A stretch of 64,000 nucleotides of DNA from Kryptolebias marmoratus (lineage: Eukaryota; Chordata; Actinopteri; Cyprinodontiformes; Rivulidae). Position 1 is the stretch's first letter. The number at the start of each line of letters is the position of its first letter. The DNA lies in assembly GCF_001649575.2 (NCBI RefSeq), contig NC_051436.1, forward strand, positions 7,466,134 through 7,530,133, given 5' to 3'. A program made the position numbers and the translations under genes. The notes under the pieces were generated by a model that was given only the letters and a program-made list of their open reading frames with translations, searched no databases and was not told the origin of the DNA. Shown one piece after another: positions 13,979-26,400 of the stretch.

Positions 13979-14164
13979 GTAAGACAGGTGCCCTCGGTTC
14001 ATTCTCGGCGAGGGGCAGCAGTCGCCTGCGTGAGAGCGAGTGGGAAGCGCGTGTGGATTTGTTTTTTTTTTTTACTTGATTTCTTTTTTTTCTTTTCTTT
14101 TCTTTTTTTTTTTCTTTTTTTTTTCTTTTTGGGTTTTTCGGGGACCGTCATTCACAGTGGCTGA
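13979..14164 (+). other. ppargc1a: ppargc1a 5' untranslated region (inferred)
   Basis: Seen: the block beginning GTAAGACAGGTGCC at about 13979, and the CGTCATTCA stretch just before the ATG, resemble the human PPARGC1A 5'UTR as I recall it, so transcription probably starts near 13976-13981. There is no ATG between this point and 14165, hence no upstream ORF. Positions 14061-14130 are almost pure pyrimidine (T runs broken by C). Confidence 0.65.
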
Positions 14165-14212
14165 ATGGCGTGGGACAGGTGTAACCAGGACTCTGTGTGG
14201 AGAGAATTAGAG
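14165..14212 (+). CDS. ppargc1a: ppargc1a exon 1 (coding part), residues 1-16
   Basis: Reads [16 protein letters not shown], then donor GAG|GTGAGA. Human exon 1 begins MAWDMCNQDS and ends VWSDIE, so the start and the phase-0 border are matched. This is the canonical (exon 1a) N-terminus. The equivalent of mammalian alternative exon 1b was not recognised in the 14 kb upstream. Confidence 0.95.
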
Positions 14213-14407
14213 GTGAGAAAATAATCCGACTTTTTCCACACTCACTCACACACACATTCACACACACACACCATCATCCCTGTAGTTCTTTGGAGATTTT
14301 CTATTTTTCTATTTTTATTTTTATGGAATCATGGACAAGTCTCTGCTGTTCGGGGCTCGCCGGTGTTAGTGCGCGTCTGGACGCGGCTGAGGATGCGAGG
14401 GATCTAT

Positions 14408-14477
<70 letters not shown>

Positions 14478-17400
14478 ATCCGTATCTGACAAGAGGGAAT
14501 CTTTATGATGTAGTTGCCACGAGGGTTCAAGACCATCTCTTTCCTCTCATTTAGAGGATCTTCCCAATCACCGTGTGTGTGTGTGTTTGTGTGTGTGTGT
14601 TTGCAAAGCCGCGCTCCTGGTGCAAAAAAAAGGTGTTTTCATGCCGAAATGTCACAAAGTAAGGTACCCACGGACGATCAATCCTCCTCTGCTGAGCCTG
14701 GCCCGGAGAGTTCTTGTTGTTTTTGGAGCTTTTTCGGCACGGCGAGGCGTATTTTTGCGCAGGAGCATCATCGTTTCTGAGCGGGCTGTGCCAGCCAACA
14801 TCCGGAGCGGCGCATGGAGCGCTGCCTCGTCGGAGAGCAGCAGCATCCAAATAAAGTCGGTGCTTTTTATTTTTTATGTTTGTGTGTGCGATTTTATATC
14901 GGTTTCTTTCGTGTTCAATCAAGTTATTGGCTCCAATCGACTTTTGATTTATCTTGTCTTACCTGGCTGAAGGTAAAGGATTAATCCCCCCCCTTTTTTA
15001 CCCCTGAGGTTTTGTCAGCACGAGTTCTCTGATGTTTCAGACAGCTGTCATTAAATGGCTGCAGTCTGGTTTCTGATTAGGAGCGTAAGGAACAAACTTG
15101 CATCATCCAGATCTGTTTTTTGTTTTTGGAAATGTTCGCCATAATTCAGCTTCAGGGGAGTTTGATCTGAAAGCTTATTTTCAAATCGGTTCTTAGATTT
15201 GTTTGTTTGCTTTTAAGCACGTTTGCGAAATAAAAGAAAAGCTGCCGTCGGGGCTTCATCCAAGCAGGTGTTTTCATGTGCGGCGCTGCGCGTAAATCAC
15301 CGGAGCGCTGCGCTGCGTGCTGCATCCTGATGGTCTGTGGAGCTGGTTGGCGGCGCTATTTCATTAGTTTGCCCAAGAAAATCGGGAGATAACAGAGCAC
15401 AGGACGTCCAGTCAGTAAATACCTGGACGGTTCGATTGCAGCTGTGTCCCGTCTGACGGGATCAGAGCCCTTAGAGAATGTCACGGTTGCCTTTTCGCCT
15501 TATCGCAGTCACCGTGTGGTGCTGGCGCATTCCGAGGACGTATGAACTGTGACACCGATGTCTGGACGGGTTTTCTCCCCCACTTGGCACAGCATCCTTC
15601 TCTCTCTCGGCTTTGCCCTAAGTCGAACCCGAACCCAAAAGTCTGTGGGCCAAATAGCTCATGGCTTCGCCCGGGGATATGTGTCTTATATCTTTCTTTA
15701 CGCCTCCCTGTGGCGTTCCTAAACGACTGATGTGGTCCTCTGCTAAATTATGAGTGTGTTTCAACAGCAGGAAGAAAGGCTTTGATTTATAATTGAGAGT
15801 GTGAGCAAAGAGCCTAAACATGTTTTCTTTTCTTTTCTTTTCTTTTCTTTTCTTTTCTTTTCTTTTCTTTTCTTTTCTTTTCTTTTCTTTTCTTTTCTTT
15901 TCTTTTCTTTTCTTTTCTTTTCTTTTCTTTTCTTTTCTTTTCTTTTCTTTTCTTTTCTTTTCTTTTCTTTTTACCCTATGTTTTTAAAAGCATTGACTTT
16001 AGGGCTGGTAAAGTTCTGGGACTCTTTTTCTTTCTTTACTTTTGCTTATTTATTTTCTGTTGGATTACACATTGAAAATAACTGATTTTTAAAGGGTTTA
16101 AACAAAGGCTGCACAATATATTAAAAATATTATCACAACAATGTCATAATATCATATAATGTCTCGTTCACATATTATCGATAGTTACATGATACATGTC
16201 ATGTATTGTCACCATAATATCATGTTAGGTCAAAGGTCAATGCAACATGTGTTGTCTTCATATTGTCATGTATTATCATTGAATGTAATTGTGCAAAAGA
16301 TTAATATCCTAAAGGATTTGTAATAAATGCATTTAATAGTCAAGTGGAATCTTGTTGCTCTAAATGCTCATGTCTAGTTTAGATAAAAATGGCCAAAATG
16401 GAGAGAGTTGTGAGTGTTGTGAAAACATCAAAAATAAAAAAAGAGAAAAATGTGAGTTTATTGCAACTGATGTTTTACTAATACTGTGCACACCACTCAT
16501 ACTAGCATACATCTGTAGGAAATGGTGAGCGATCTGTGAACTTGTTTCCTCCTCTTATCAAGGGACCTATCCAGCTCCGGTTCACCACTCTCCTTCGCAG
16601 CCAGGCCAGGGCTGTTGATTTGCGTGTGGAGGAAGCAGAAACAGCTGCTACAAACAGTACACATTGGCTAGATTACATAAAAGAGGCTGATGAATAACAA
16701 AATGTCAACAGGCAGCATTCAGTAGTCAAGAGGCCACCAGCAACAACAGTGTACACAGTGGGCTGGAGGTCGAGCGAAGCTAAGTGGAAACAGGTTGCTC
16801 GTTCTGCTGATCTGCAGCCTGTCGTATCTGCCATGTTAATATTAAATATGGGCGTAGTAAGAACAGTTATAGATTAATTATGGCTTGCAAGCGTTATCGC
16901 ATATGAAAGTGGCAGACACTTCATCAAACTGGGTTTAAAAAAGAACCGTTTTCCCAATCTGACTGGAATAATTTAAGGTACAAAACATTCGATGTCTTCC
17001 TGACCATCTTCGTTCTCTGTCATTTTCTCCAGTGTGCTGCCTTGGTTGGTGAAGACCAGCCCCTCTGCCCGGACCTCCCTGAACTTGACCTCTCAGAGCT
17101 GGATGTCAGTGACCTCGATGCCGACAGCTTCCTGGGTGGCCTTAAATGGTACAGTGACCAATCAGAGATCATCTCCTCTCAGTACGGAAATGAAGCCTCC
17201 AATTTTTTTGAGGTAAGTAAAGCTTTGAGAAATTGGATCATTTATAACATGGCAAGTTGCTGCTGCTACTGCTGCTATGAAGCATAGTTGCACCTATTGT
17301 GATATCATTACTCTAAAGGGTAGGGAGTGAGCTAAAATAACAACATCCCCCCCCCCAGCAAGCACAGTACCTTATCACATTCTTGAATGCAACCCAAACA

Positions 17401-20400
17401 AATTTTACGACTGTTACTAGTTTATAAATACAATTTTACATTGCACCGTAGTACAAAAAGAGGAGATAAGGTAAAGAACGATAAGCTCAGGAGGACCTTT
17501 GTCCCTTGTTTGGCTTTTGGCCACGACGCTAGGCTGTCGGCACAGATCTAAGAAAACGTGTCCGTAGTAAACTGTGGGCACGGAGGCTGTGTTGCAAAAT
17601 GCTTCTCAAAGGTTGGAGTGTAAAACTTTAATCTTTGCACCCCCACCCCCACCGTCCTCCTTTCTTTTTTCTCTCCCCCTTCCTGTTCCTTTCTTTCCCT
17701 CTGGCACTATTTTTCTGTTCTCACCCGGTGGCAAGCGAAGTCCACAGAGGGTGATGATCTGGCCGGGGCCATAAAGCCATCAGTCTTGGGACTGAGTTCC
17801 AGTCCCCAGTTCATTATAAGCCTTTATCAGTGCCAGAGATAGACAAGAAAGACTGAGATTGGATGCTTTAGCCTCGCCTCGGGAGGAAAAACCCTGCGTG
17901 AGGAGCCGGTGTGTGTGCACGCCTTTGGCCCTGTCATGTGCTCACATTTCCAGGGTCTCTGCTGTGTGTTGTGTCCTCAGTGGTCTTTGCAGACTGCTGC
18001 TGATAACAGACTAAATTCTTTCCGTGTTTGCCCCCCCCCCACCCCCCCCACCCCTAACATCCACCACCTTTTTTAGAGTCCCTTTATATCACCACACATT
18101 CTACTTCTCTGGATTACCCCAAACAGTCACCCTCACAACAAGGGGGGGGTCTTAAGTACGAGCTGGTGTGACCGTTGCTTCTCTGTAGTCTGAGAGTGAT
18201 ATGGCTTGCAGCCACCGAGTGGCTCTAGGGAAGGATAAAAATACCAATGAGAGTGTATGCATGTGCTTGTGTGTATCTGTGTGTCTGTATGCGTGCCATT
18301 TTAACACACAATGGAACTCAGCATCCCCTGATGAGGAAACCTGCTCTGAGCGTGAAGCCGTGCGCGAGTTGCAATGTGGGATGGAGCCTATGTCTGTGCA
18401 CCTGCACCTGCACGTGTACATGCTTCGGCACTTCACAGCACGTGTTTGCCTCCATAGAAATTGTGTAAATTGCAGTAAGCGGGTGATGTTTTCACACACT
18501 CGACAAGCCAGCAGCTATTGTATAATGCTGAGGGCATGGAGAGGCTTCTAATTAAGCTGTGCAAACTGGAGTTTTAAACTTTTTTTTTTCCCCCCAATAT
18601 TTGAAAGTCGCCATATGAAGTTCGGAGTTCATCATACGGCAAGACCCAGTTAATCCTACTTAATCTGACAGAGGAAAGTTTGCTGCGCGGCAAGAATCAG
18701 AAGTCCGTGGCAGCAGCTGTACTTCCTGCGCCCCCGTGATTGGCCTCTGCATGGAACAGAGAAACATCCGCTGGAAAGTTCAAGATTAGAGAAAGTGTTA
18801 ATAACTGCCCAGATTTAAAAAAAAAAAACCTGCAAGAGTATTCCTTCCTTTTGTTGAATCTCACCTTCCCTTTTTTTGCATAAACCTGCTCTCAGCAATC
18901 CAGCAGGAAGCAGATTATCAAGGCTCTTTGGCGTAACATGTGTAACAGCTGGGTGCAGCTGTCACACTGACTTGCCCCCTTTTATATGTCCCCCATCAAA
19001 CAATCTTCTCCTAGGAAGAACGTACCTGCATTTACCGGTTAAAGAAATGATTTGCAGCTTTGACAGAAAGACAAACACCTGCTGGTTTCTCTTGAACCTT
19101 TATTCAGGTTCCATGTCACATAGTAGCAAATGAATAAACAAGGTTTGACTTGGTTATAGAGCAAAGTAAGGCCTGAAAATATTGACTTTGCAGCTACAAA
19201 TGTCTTGCAGATCATACATGGGAGAATGGAAATCATCTACACCCTGTTCGAGCAGTTTAAGTGTTTGTATCAATGCCCGTTAGTCCATGTTTCTATCTGT
19301 GTACATTTGTGTGATCTGTTCAGTAGGCAGCCTTAGATCACAAACTGTCCCCTGGCTGGACTTTAGCTTCATTCCCTGCCACTGTCCCAACTGTCCCCGA
19401 CACAAAATGTGGAGAATGGTCCACCACACCACTCCCCCAGTCTTTTAACACACACAAACACACACATGCATGGCAGCTATCGCTCCTGGCCCGGCGTATT
19501 TGACACCTATTCAAAAACGAGCCGACCGTGAAAGTCCATAGTCTATTTTTGACTGCAGTTGTTAAGGGGTAGTTAGTCCAATAAGTTCCCCGTGTACAGC
19601 CAAAGATAACAGCGTAGAAGTGTGACCCGACGTCTTTTTAACCGCGGGTCTCCTCTCAGATTTCATGTCGAGCTTCAGCCGTTTGATTGATGGAAATGCG
19701 CCTCCACGGCTCGGACTTATTCGGATTCCAGTATGGACGTCCTGGTGGCGGTCACGACCACATCACAGATATGCAGATGAAGGCATTTACAGCTGTTGTA
19801 GGCTGCGAGTCAGCATAGTGTGATTTGAAAGAAAATTGGCACTCAGTTTGCTTTTTGACATGCTTCTGTCGTCTTTTTTTTTTTTTTTTTTTTCCCAAGA
19901 TACGCTGATGATAGATGGACAGGTAGAGCACACAAAGCAGAGAGATGCAAAAGATAGAAAAGGCCAGCAAATGACAAGACAAAAACACAAAGAGACATTG
20001 GGACAGATGGATAGAGGAAAAGTCACATGGACAAGGAGAAGCTTGGATTTAGGCCAGTCAGAACTAAAGCCCATGGATTGGAAATAAAAGGTTGTAGGCT
20101 TAGTAGGTAGTAAAATAAGATGCTGAGGCTTAAAGCATTACTGTGATATCGGACATGTTAGTGTACGCATGTGAGCACACATGTGTGGGTCTTTATTTAA
20201 ACTTTTTATTTCACTCCAACATGATTTCAGATGGGTTTCGGTCTTCAAACAGCATTATAAAGCTGTGCATTGATTTATTTGTCTTACTGGACAGATGTGT
20301 CTATTCTTAAGTTAAGGCAGGTTGGAACGATTAATGCTACAGGGATTCAGCGTTTTCCTCAAGCCCTCGTGCCTTTCTTGCAAACACATGTAAGCGTAAA

Positions 20401-23400
20401 TTAGCTCAAACACTTGTTGGCGATATACTCTTGTGAGCCGAAACAGGAGTTTGCAGAAAGTCACACACACACCCCCTCTCACAGCGATCGTCATGCCCGC
20501 GCACACAAATAACACGCAAAAACAGCAGAAACCCTTATTGTCCCTGCTCCTACTCCCTGCTGAATGCCGGGTTGCGTTTATTTTGCAAATTTATGCTGAC
20601 ATTTGAGAGTACACCACCCGCACCAGTTCACCGCTCCAGCAAAGGGTGTATGAATTATCATATTCCAACTGTATAATATGATTTTCTCAAGTGAGTCTTA
20701 TTAGAATACACCATGCTTTCCTCATCTCAAGTTCTTTCGCAGTTTCACCGTGCTGATACATTGTTTGCACTGTCTGATGGAAGAAATCCTAAATCACTGT
20801 CGAAGCGCATTTTCAGACCCGCAGTCATGCTGCTCCGAGATGCACAAATGAGAGGGAGTGTAGACAAATAGGCGCAGATGTATAGCAGGGAGAGATGCAG
20901 ACATCGGCTGTCCAAGCCTGTGTCATCTTAGAGCGTCTGTCAGATCCACTCCACAACAAGAGCTCCCAACCCGCTGTGGGCTCTCTTCTCCTTCTTTCCC
21001 CCCCACCATCCTCTCTCTGTCTTCTCGCTCCCAAGGCAAAGCATTTGTTCTTGGCTGATGGGAAGTTGGAGCAGCAGTGGCAAAACAAATATATTCTGGC
21101 CCGCAACAGTCGCTTCTGGAAAGAACGTCTGGAAGGGAGAAGAGAGCGCTGTGAGGAGGGGGGTGGGAAATAAAAGGATAGTAAACAGAGAGGGTGGATG
21201 TGGCCAACAAAAAAAGTCCCCCCTGGGGAATGTTTGGAAAAAGAGCAAGGGAACATCTTCTGGTCTGATGGTGGCTGCTTGGCTGCATGTCTTGTTCTCT
21301 CACACACACTCAAATCACCGTCCCATTGGGCGGTTGCTGCTGATTGATGCATGTTTGGTGTTGCTGCTCCAGTTGATCCCATGGCCTCCTGTGGATACCC
21401 TTCTCTGTCATCACAGCGGAGCCACCACAATGTGTGGATTGGTGTGTGTCTGTGTGTAAATGAGGGGCCGTCCTCACGGGAGAGGCTTTTTGTGTTTTAC
21501 AGAAAAGTTTTTTTTTACTGTTTCAATCTTGCATCCACACAGAAGCAGCATTTTAGGAGCCCTGAAACAGTAGTTAGTTGAAAACAAAGTTCCAGATCGA
21601 AAAAAAAATCTTGAAATGTCACCTTTGTGCTTTTATGTGGACAGCCTAAACTCTCTGTCCTGAATGGCATCATCGCCCTTTAAACTAACCTACCACCCCA
21701 AGCAAGTCAGACGGACAATAATGGCGTGTTTGTGCTGTAAATGGTACCGAACATAGTTGCTCAACTGCAGCAACACTTTCTTCTTCTTCCTGTGTTTACA
21801 GATCCTTTTTTCTTGTTTTTGATGTATTTTTATGGCAGCGTTACAGCACCATGTACATGCCTGGCATAGTGACTATAAGGTAGTATCTCATGGGGCTGAG
21901 ACTGTTGGTGATGGAGACAGAAAACTGCACCAAAATGTGTAAATTTACTTGGAATCACACCAAATGTCACATTTGCGCAAACTCCCAGCATGTTTAAGCC
22001 CAAATTTAACATGATGACTAAACAATACAGCTCCATCACTTTAGAATTACAAAAACTACATTAAAAAAGGTTTAGAATGGATTCCAGATGCCTGTGACAA
22101 CACTATGACTGTTTGGAGAGAAAAAAATTGCACAAGAAAACAATCCCAGGGAACATTGAGACTTTTTGAAGACGCCCTCCTGAATGTCTTCAGATTTATT
22201 GGTAACTGTTGCAGCACAGTGACTTTCGGTTGTTTTCTGTGTTTTCGTGTGGTTGAAGACATTTCTAGAATCAGTGATGCATTTACAAGGGTACAACAAA
22301 TAGAGCTGATCGTTTTGGAAAACCTGTAGTTCCGTGTAAACAAAGCTTGAGAGAAAGATCAGATCCTCCTCTTCTCTGGTTGGACACTTTTTCAGTTTTG
22401 TGACTGAACTGAACCAAAACTATTATTTTTAGTACCTAGGGTAATCTCTGTTAAGACCCTTTCAGGCCTGTTTCACTTTAACCTGACTATAACACTAAGC
22501 CAATAATCCACCGCCAACCCTCCCAACACCATCACCTAATAACATGTTGCAACGATGCTCTGCGATAAGACCATCCTCCCTTGTATTATTTAATAGTTTG
22601 TACTTTAGAGTAGGATGGTAAAAACACGGTTCCTAGAACGCTTTGATGCTCCTCTTTCAAAGCAAGGAAGAGACGCAGGAAGTGCAGGGTGGTGTAAGCC
22701 AAGAGATAAAACACACTTATAAAAAAAGAAAACACATGGCAGAGAGGTGAAAGCAACAGCTAATTGAAAGAAAACCAGATGAATAACAGTCCAGAGAAAT
22801 GAAACCGGGAGATGAGAAGAGGGTGAAAAGCAGCTTTTAGTCAGTGCGTGATGTGATTCACGGCAGACCAGAATTAAACAAGAGATCTTTTCTTCTTTGG
22901 TAAAGGCTGATCAGTCCCAGTTGTGTGTAGATTCTATGCCAGTGTAGTGGACCAGTCCTTCTGCCTGTTATGTTTTCATACAGGTTCTTTAGATCTTTCA
23001 TTGCTACACGTTCAAATATATTGTAAATAACAATGGGAGAAGCTGGGAAAAATAGCGAGTCAGTTGTAAAACATTTGGAACATTCTCTTGGTTTGTCCAC
23101 GTGGGAATGGGGTTTTGTGACAACACAGTTGTTTAAAAATTATTTCAGCCTTGCGTCCACACAGAAACAGCATTTTAGGAGCCCTGAAATTGTGTTTTTT
23201 GGAAACAAGTTCCAGAGGAGTGAAAAAAATCTTGTAAGGCCACCATTGTGTTTTTGTGTAGACGGGCAAAACAATTTTTTATAACATTTACATCATAGCC
23301 CTGCCTCTAACCTAACCTAAGACCCCATTAATGTCAGCAGACAGGGCTGATGAACAATAACTTCCACCACATACTTCATTCACAGCAAAGAACTAGACAG

Positions 23401-26400
23401 AGAAGTGGGAGGAACCTTTGAATTTGGTGTTTGCAGCTCCTACCCAGCATGTAAGTTTTATGCACATGCGCCACGCCTCGTTCCTGTTTCTGGTGTATTT
23501 CTGTGGCGGCATTACAGCACCACATACAGACCTGGCATAGTTCCTACAGCGATTTCAGTCATTTTTGGTGATTTTGTGCGGATGAATACAATTCTGGAAA
23601 TGATACCTTGCTTAAAAATATATCTTTAGAAGCAGCAAATAAAAAGAAAGATTTAGAAAAACTGTGTTTCTGTGTAAACAATGTATCTGTTTTTTTTTTT
23701 TTTTAACTCTACTAATTGCAGTCCAGTTCTGTGCCTGAGAAAGGACCATTTTTTTTCTGACTGAGAGTCAGTTTTAGTTTTATCAAGAAAAATAAAACCC
23801 CACCTTATTCTAGCTAAGCTTCATGATGTGCACTGCATGCCTATAGCTGCAGCTTATCCCCCCTCCTGAAGCATTTAAGTCTGCACAGGCCTCAAATAGT
23901 TCAAGAGGCTCTCTTAGGCTCTGCTGATGCATGAGTGACTGGATGCTTAGATGACTCACTTGCTGCCTAATCAGTAGCTCCTGAGTGTAAAGTAAAAGCT
24001 TTTTTTCCTGACATTTTCTCACAGTAGATAGAAAAGATTACTTTCATTTTAAAAATGTTTTTTTTTCTTTTTTGTGTTAGAATAGAGAAAAGTTCAACCT
24101 TAAAGGAAAGGCAGAAGGCACAGACAGATTTGAGAACGGATTCGGACCAAAAAGAATTTGAAATTTTATAACTCATTTTATGTTAAATTGTAGATAATTA
24201 TTTAATTTTAATGAATTTGCATAAAATGAAAGGCATTGCATTGCTTGAAAGAATCCACATTACCCACCAACTTTTATACTAGAGTTTTAAACTAAGATCA
24301 TCTTATGTTCAGAAATGATGGAGTTTTAGCTGTTTTGGTCAGAAAAGTAACGTTATGTGCAATCTGTTCGGGCTTGCAGTATGTATTGTGAATAACTCTC
24401 AGCTACTGCCACACCAAATCTCAGCCTACTATCTGTAAAACTGAGTTATAGTTATTTTTGTGTAGCTGTGGTGACCATCTTTAATCAGGATAACTCCAAA
24501 AGGTAATCAGTTATAGATGTATATCCAGTGATTACTTTCTGTGAGTTTCTCTACTGTTTGTTTTGCAGTTCATGAAATATTTCGGTAACAGACAGACAGA
24601 GTTGACTCCTAAAGTAACGCCAAAGGTTTTAAGCAAAGATGTGGCTCAGTGTGGCAGAGCTCAGAGTATGTGTTGAATGGACTCAGCCACTACTACTTCA
24701 AATTTTAGCTCAGTATCTGATAGTTTGAACACAATCCATTCAGTGGTTCATGGGTTAATTTGCCTTTGGACAAATGAAAACATGCACACAAAGAGACATG
24801 CAAAAACATTATCCCTTGTCTTTCAGCTGCTGGTGATAATTATGAAACCAAGCAGGATTTCTTTGGCATAAACACAAATCAGAGGCACGTTTTAATTAAT
24901 TTCTGGAGCACTGTGAATCCATAAAGTGACCTATCTGTGATAAATCGACTGCATATCAGTGCTGTTGAACTCGAGGGCCCTGAAATCATCTGCTTGTTGA
25001 TCTGCTCCTTCCAGAGGACTATTCTGGCTCTTTACACAGGCCAACCAAACCTCTTTTCATATTGCAGAAGGCTTTGTTGTATAATAACGTGACGCTCAGA
25101 GTGGAAGGGGTTTGGAGTGTTTGATGCTCGTCATCAAGTGGCCAAACAGCCATTGATCATCCTGCATTTCCAGATGCTGCACAGTCCTGTAGTGTGTGCA
25201 GGTGTGGTGTGTGTATCTTCAGATGAAGGTGCTAAAGCCTATCCGAACTGAAAAGCAACATATCAGTATTCCACAGAGAACAGTTCCAAGATTACGGTGA
25301 AATTCAGCTTAACATTCAACGTTGCAGCTACAAAAAAAAAAGACTCCTCTCTTCTCAGAGTATCCCTGCCTTACATCAACGAGCAGGGATCGAATTGACT
25401 TATGTGTACAGTTCCTTTGATGTGTGTTTTTTTTTTTTTTCTAGTAAAGATATGTGCAGCCCTACATCGTTACCACTCACAGAACAATCTTGTGAAGTCC
25501 TCTTTGTTCAGCCGAAGCTACCTCACGAGCGTTCTCAAAAACATATGGCACTTGAAGGTGTGCAAAGAAAAAAAAGAAAAAAGAAATTGCTGAGAGTCAC
25601 GGCTGCATCCAGAGGAAACACACACATGCAAGGTGTTTGTGTAGTGATCAGCAAATTGCATTTATGGAGCGAGTGAATGTTGTGAGACTTTGATATGATT
25701 TTTTTTTTTTTCCACTTGTTTTCTTGTTGCACCTCTTTGGTAATGGAAGTAAATTGAATGAAACGAGCATTCCTTGAAGAAATGCATAATAGAGAGCCAA
25801 GTTTCAATAAAGATCTCACACGATCTTAAAGTATGTGTTTAGCACAGTCCTCAGCTACTGACACACCAAACTTCAGCTAAATATTTGTAAAATTAAATGA
25901 GTTATAGCCACGTCTGTGTTTGCTAAGGTTGACTGCTTACTATCTGCATTATTGGTCCCATTATGAAGCATGCCGCTGTGTGTCAGCTATTTAATAGGAT
26001 ATTCAGAATTAAAGACACGTTTTTGTGTCTATTGTCAGAAACACTGTTGCCGCTGTATCTTGTCCACTGTGTCCCAGCTTTCCGCACATATTGGCGTTGC
26101 TCCGACAGAGACATTACTATGACAAATGAAACGTCATAAAGCCTCAATGAGCTTGGCAGGGCCTGAAAGGTCAGAAGCTTGATTTTGCGGGTGGTTTTGT
26201 GTGTTTGTGTGTTGAAATGGTGTCAGCAGCAGAGATGAACAAGAACTTCTGGTCCATTTTAGCTTTGTCGCAGATCTATGTAAATGTCAAGACAAAAATG
26301 ACCAGCCTTTATCTCGTTTTTGGTTTGTAAATGTTTTAGAGATAGCTGCACTTGACTGCTAATGACAGATTTAACAGGGATAGTCGGGTCATTTTTGAAT

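Larger units (their letters stand above)
14213..17032 (+). other. ppargc1a intron 1
   Basis: 2.8 kb, phase 0. It opens with a CA-rich segment and two CA/GT arrays. A CpG-rich stretch follows (about 14.65-14.85 kb and 15.22-15.35 kb), then a 150-bp TTTTC pentamer array and an AT-rich dispersed repeat (about 16.1-16.3 kb). No exon is supported. Open frames of 60-130 codons here cross microsatellites and look like chance. Confidence 0.85.

Noticed and set aside
14197..14508. Open frames rich in His-Thr or Val-Cys around exon 1
   Set aside because: They are translations of the CA/TG microsatellites.
15801..16085. [14 protein letters not shown] frame
   Set aside because: Translation of the TTTTC pentamer array.
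20825..21430. 201-codon minus-strand frame and overlapping plus-strand frames in intron 2
   Set aside because: All frames are open together because the DNA is GC/pyrimidine-rich; peptides are low complexity with no recognised motif.
21490..23300. Recurring peptide [13 protein letters not shown] in two frames, suggesting a shared gene
   Set aside because: Comes from the two R4 repeat copies, not from a protein gene.
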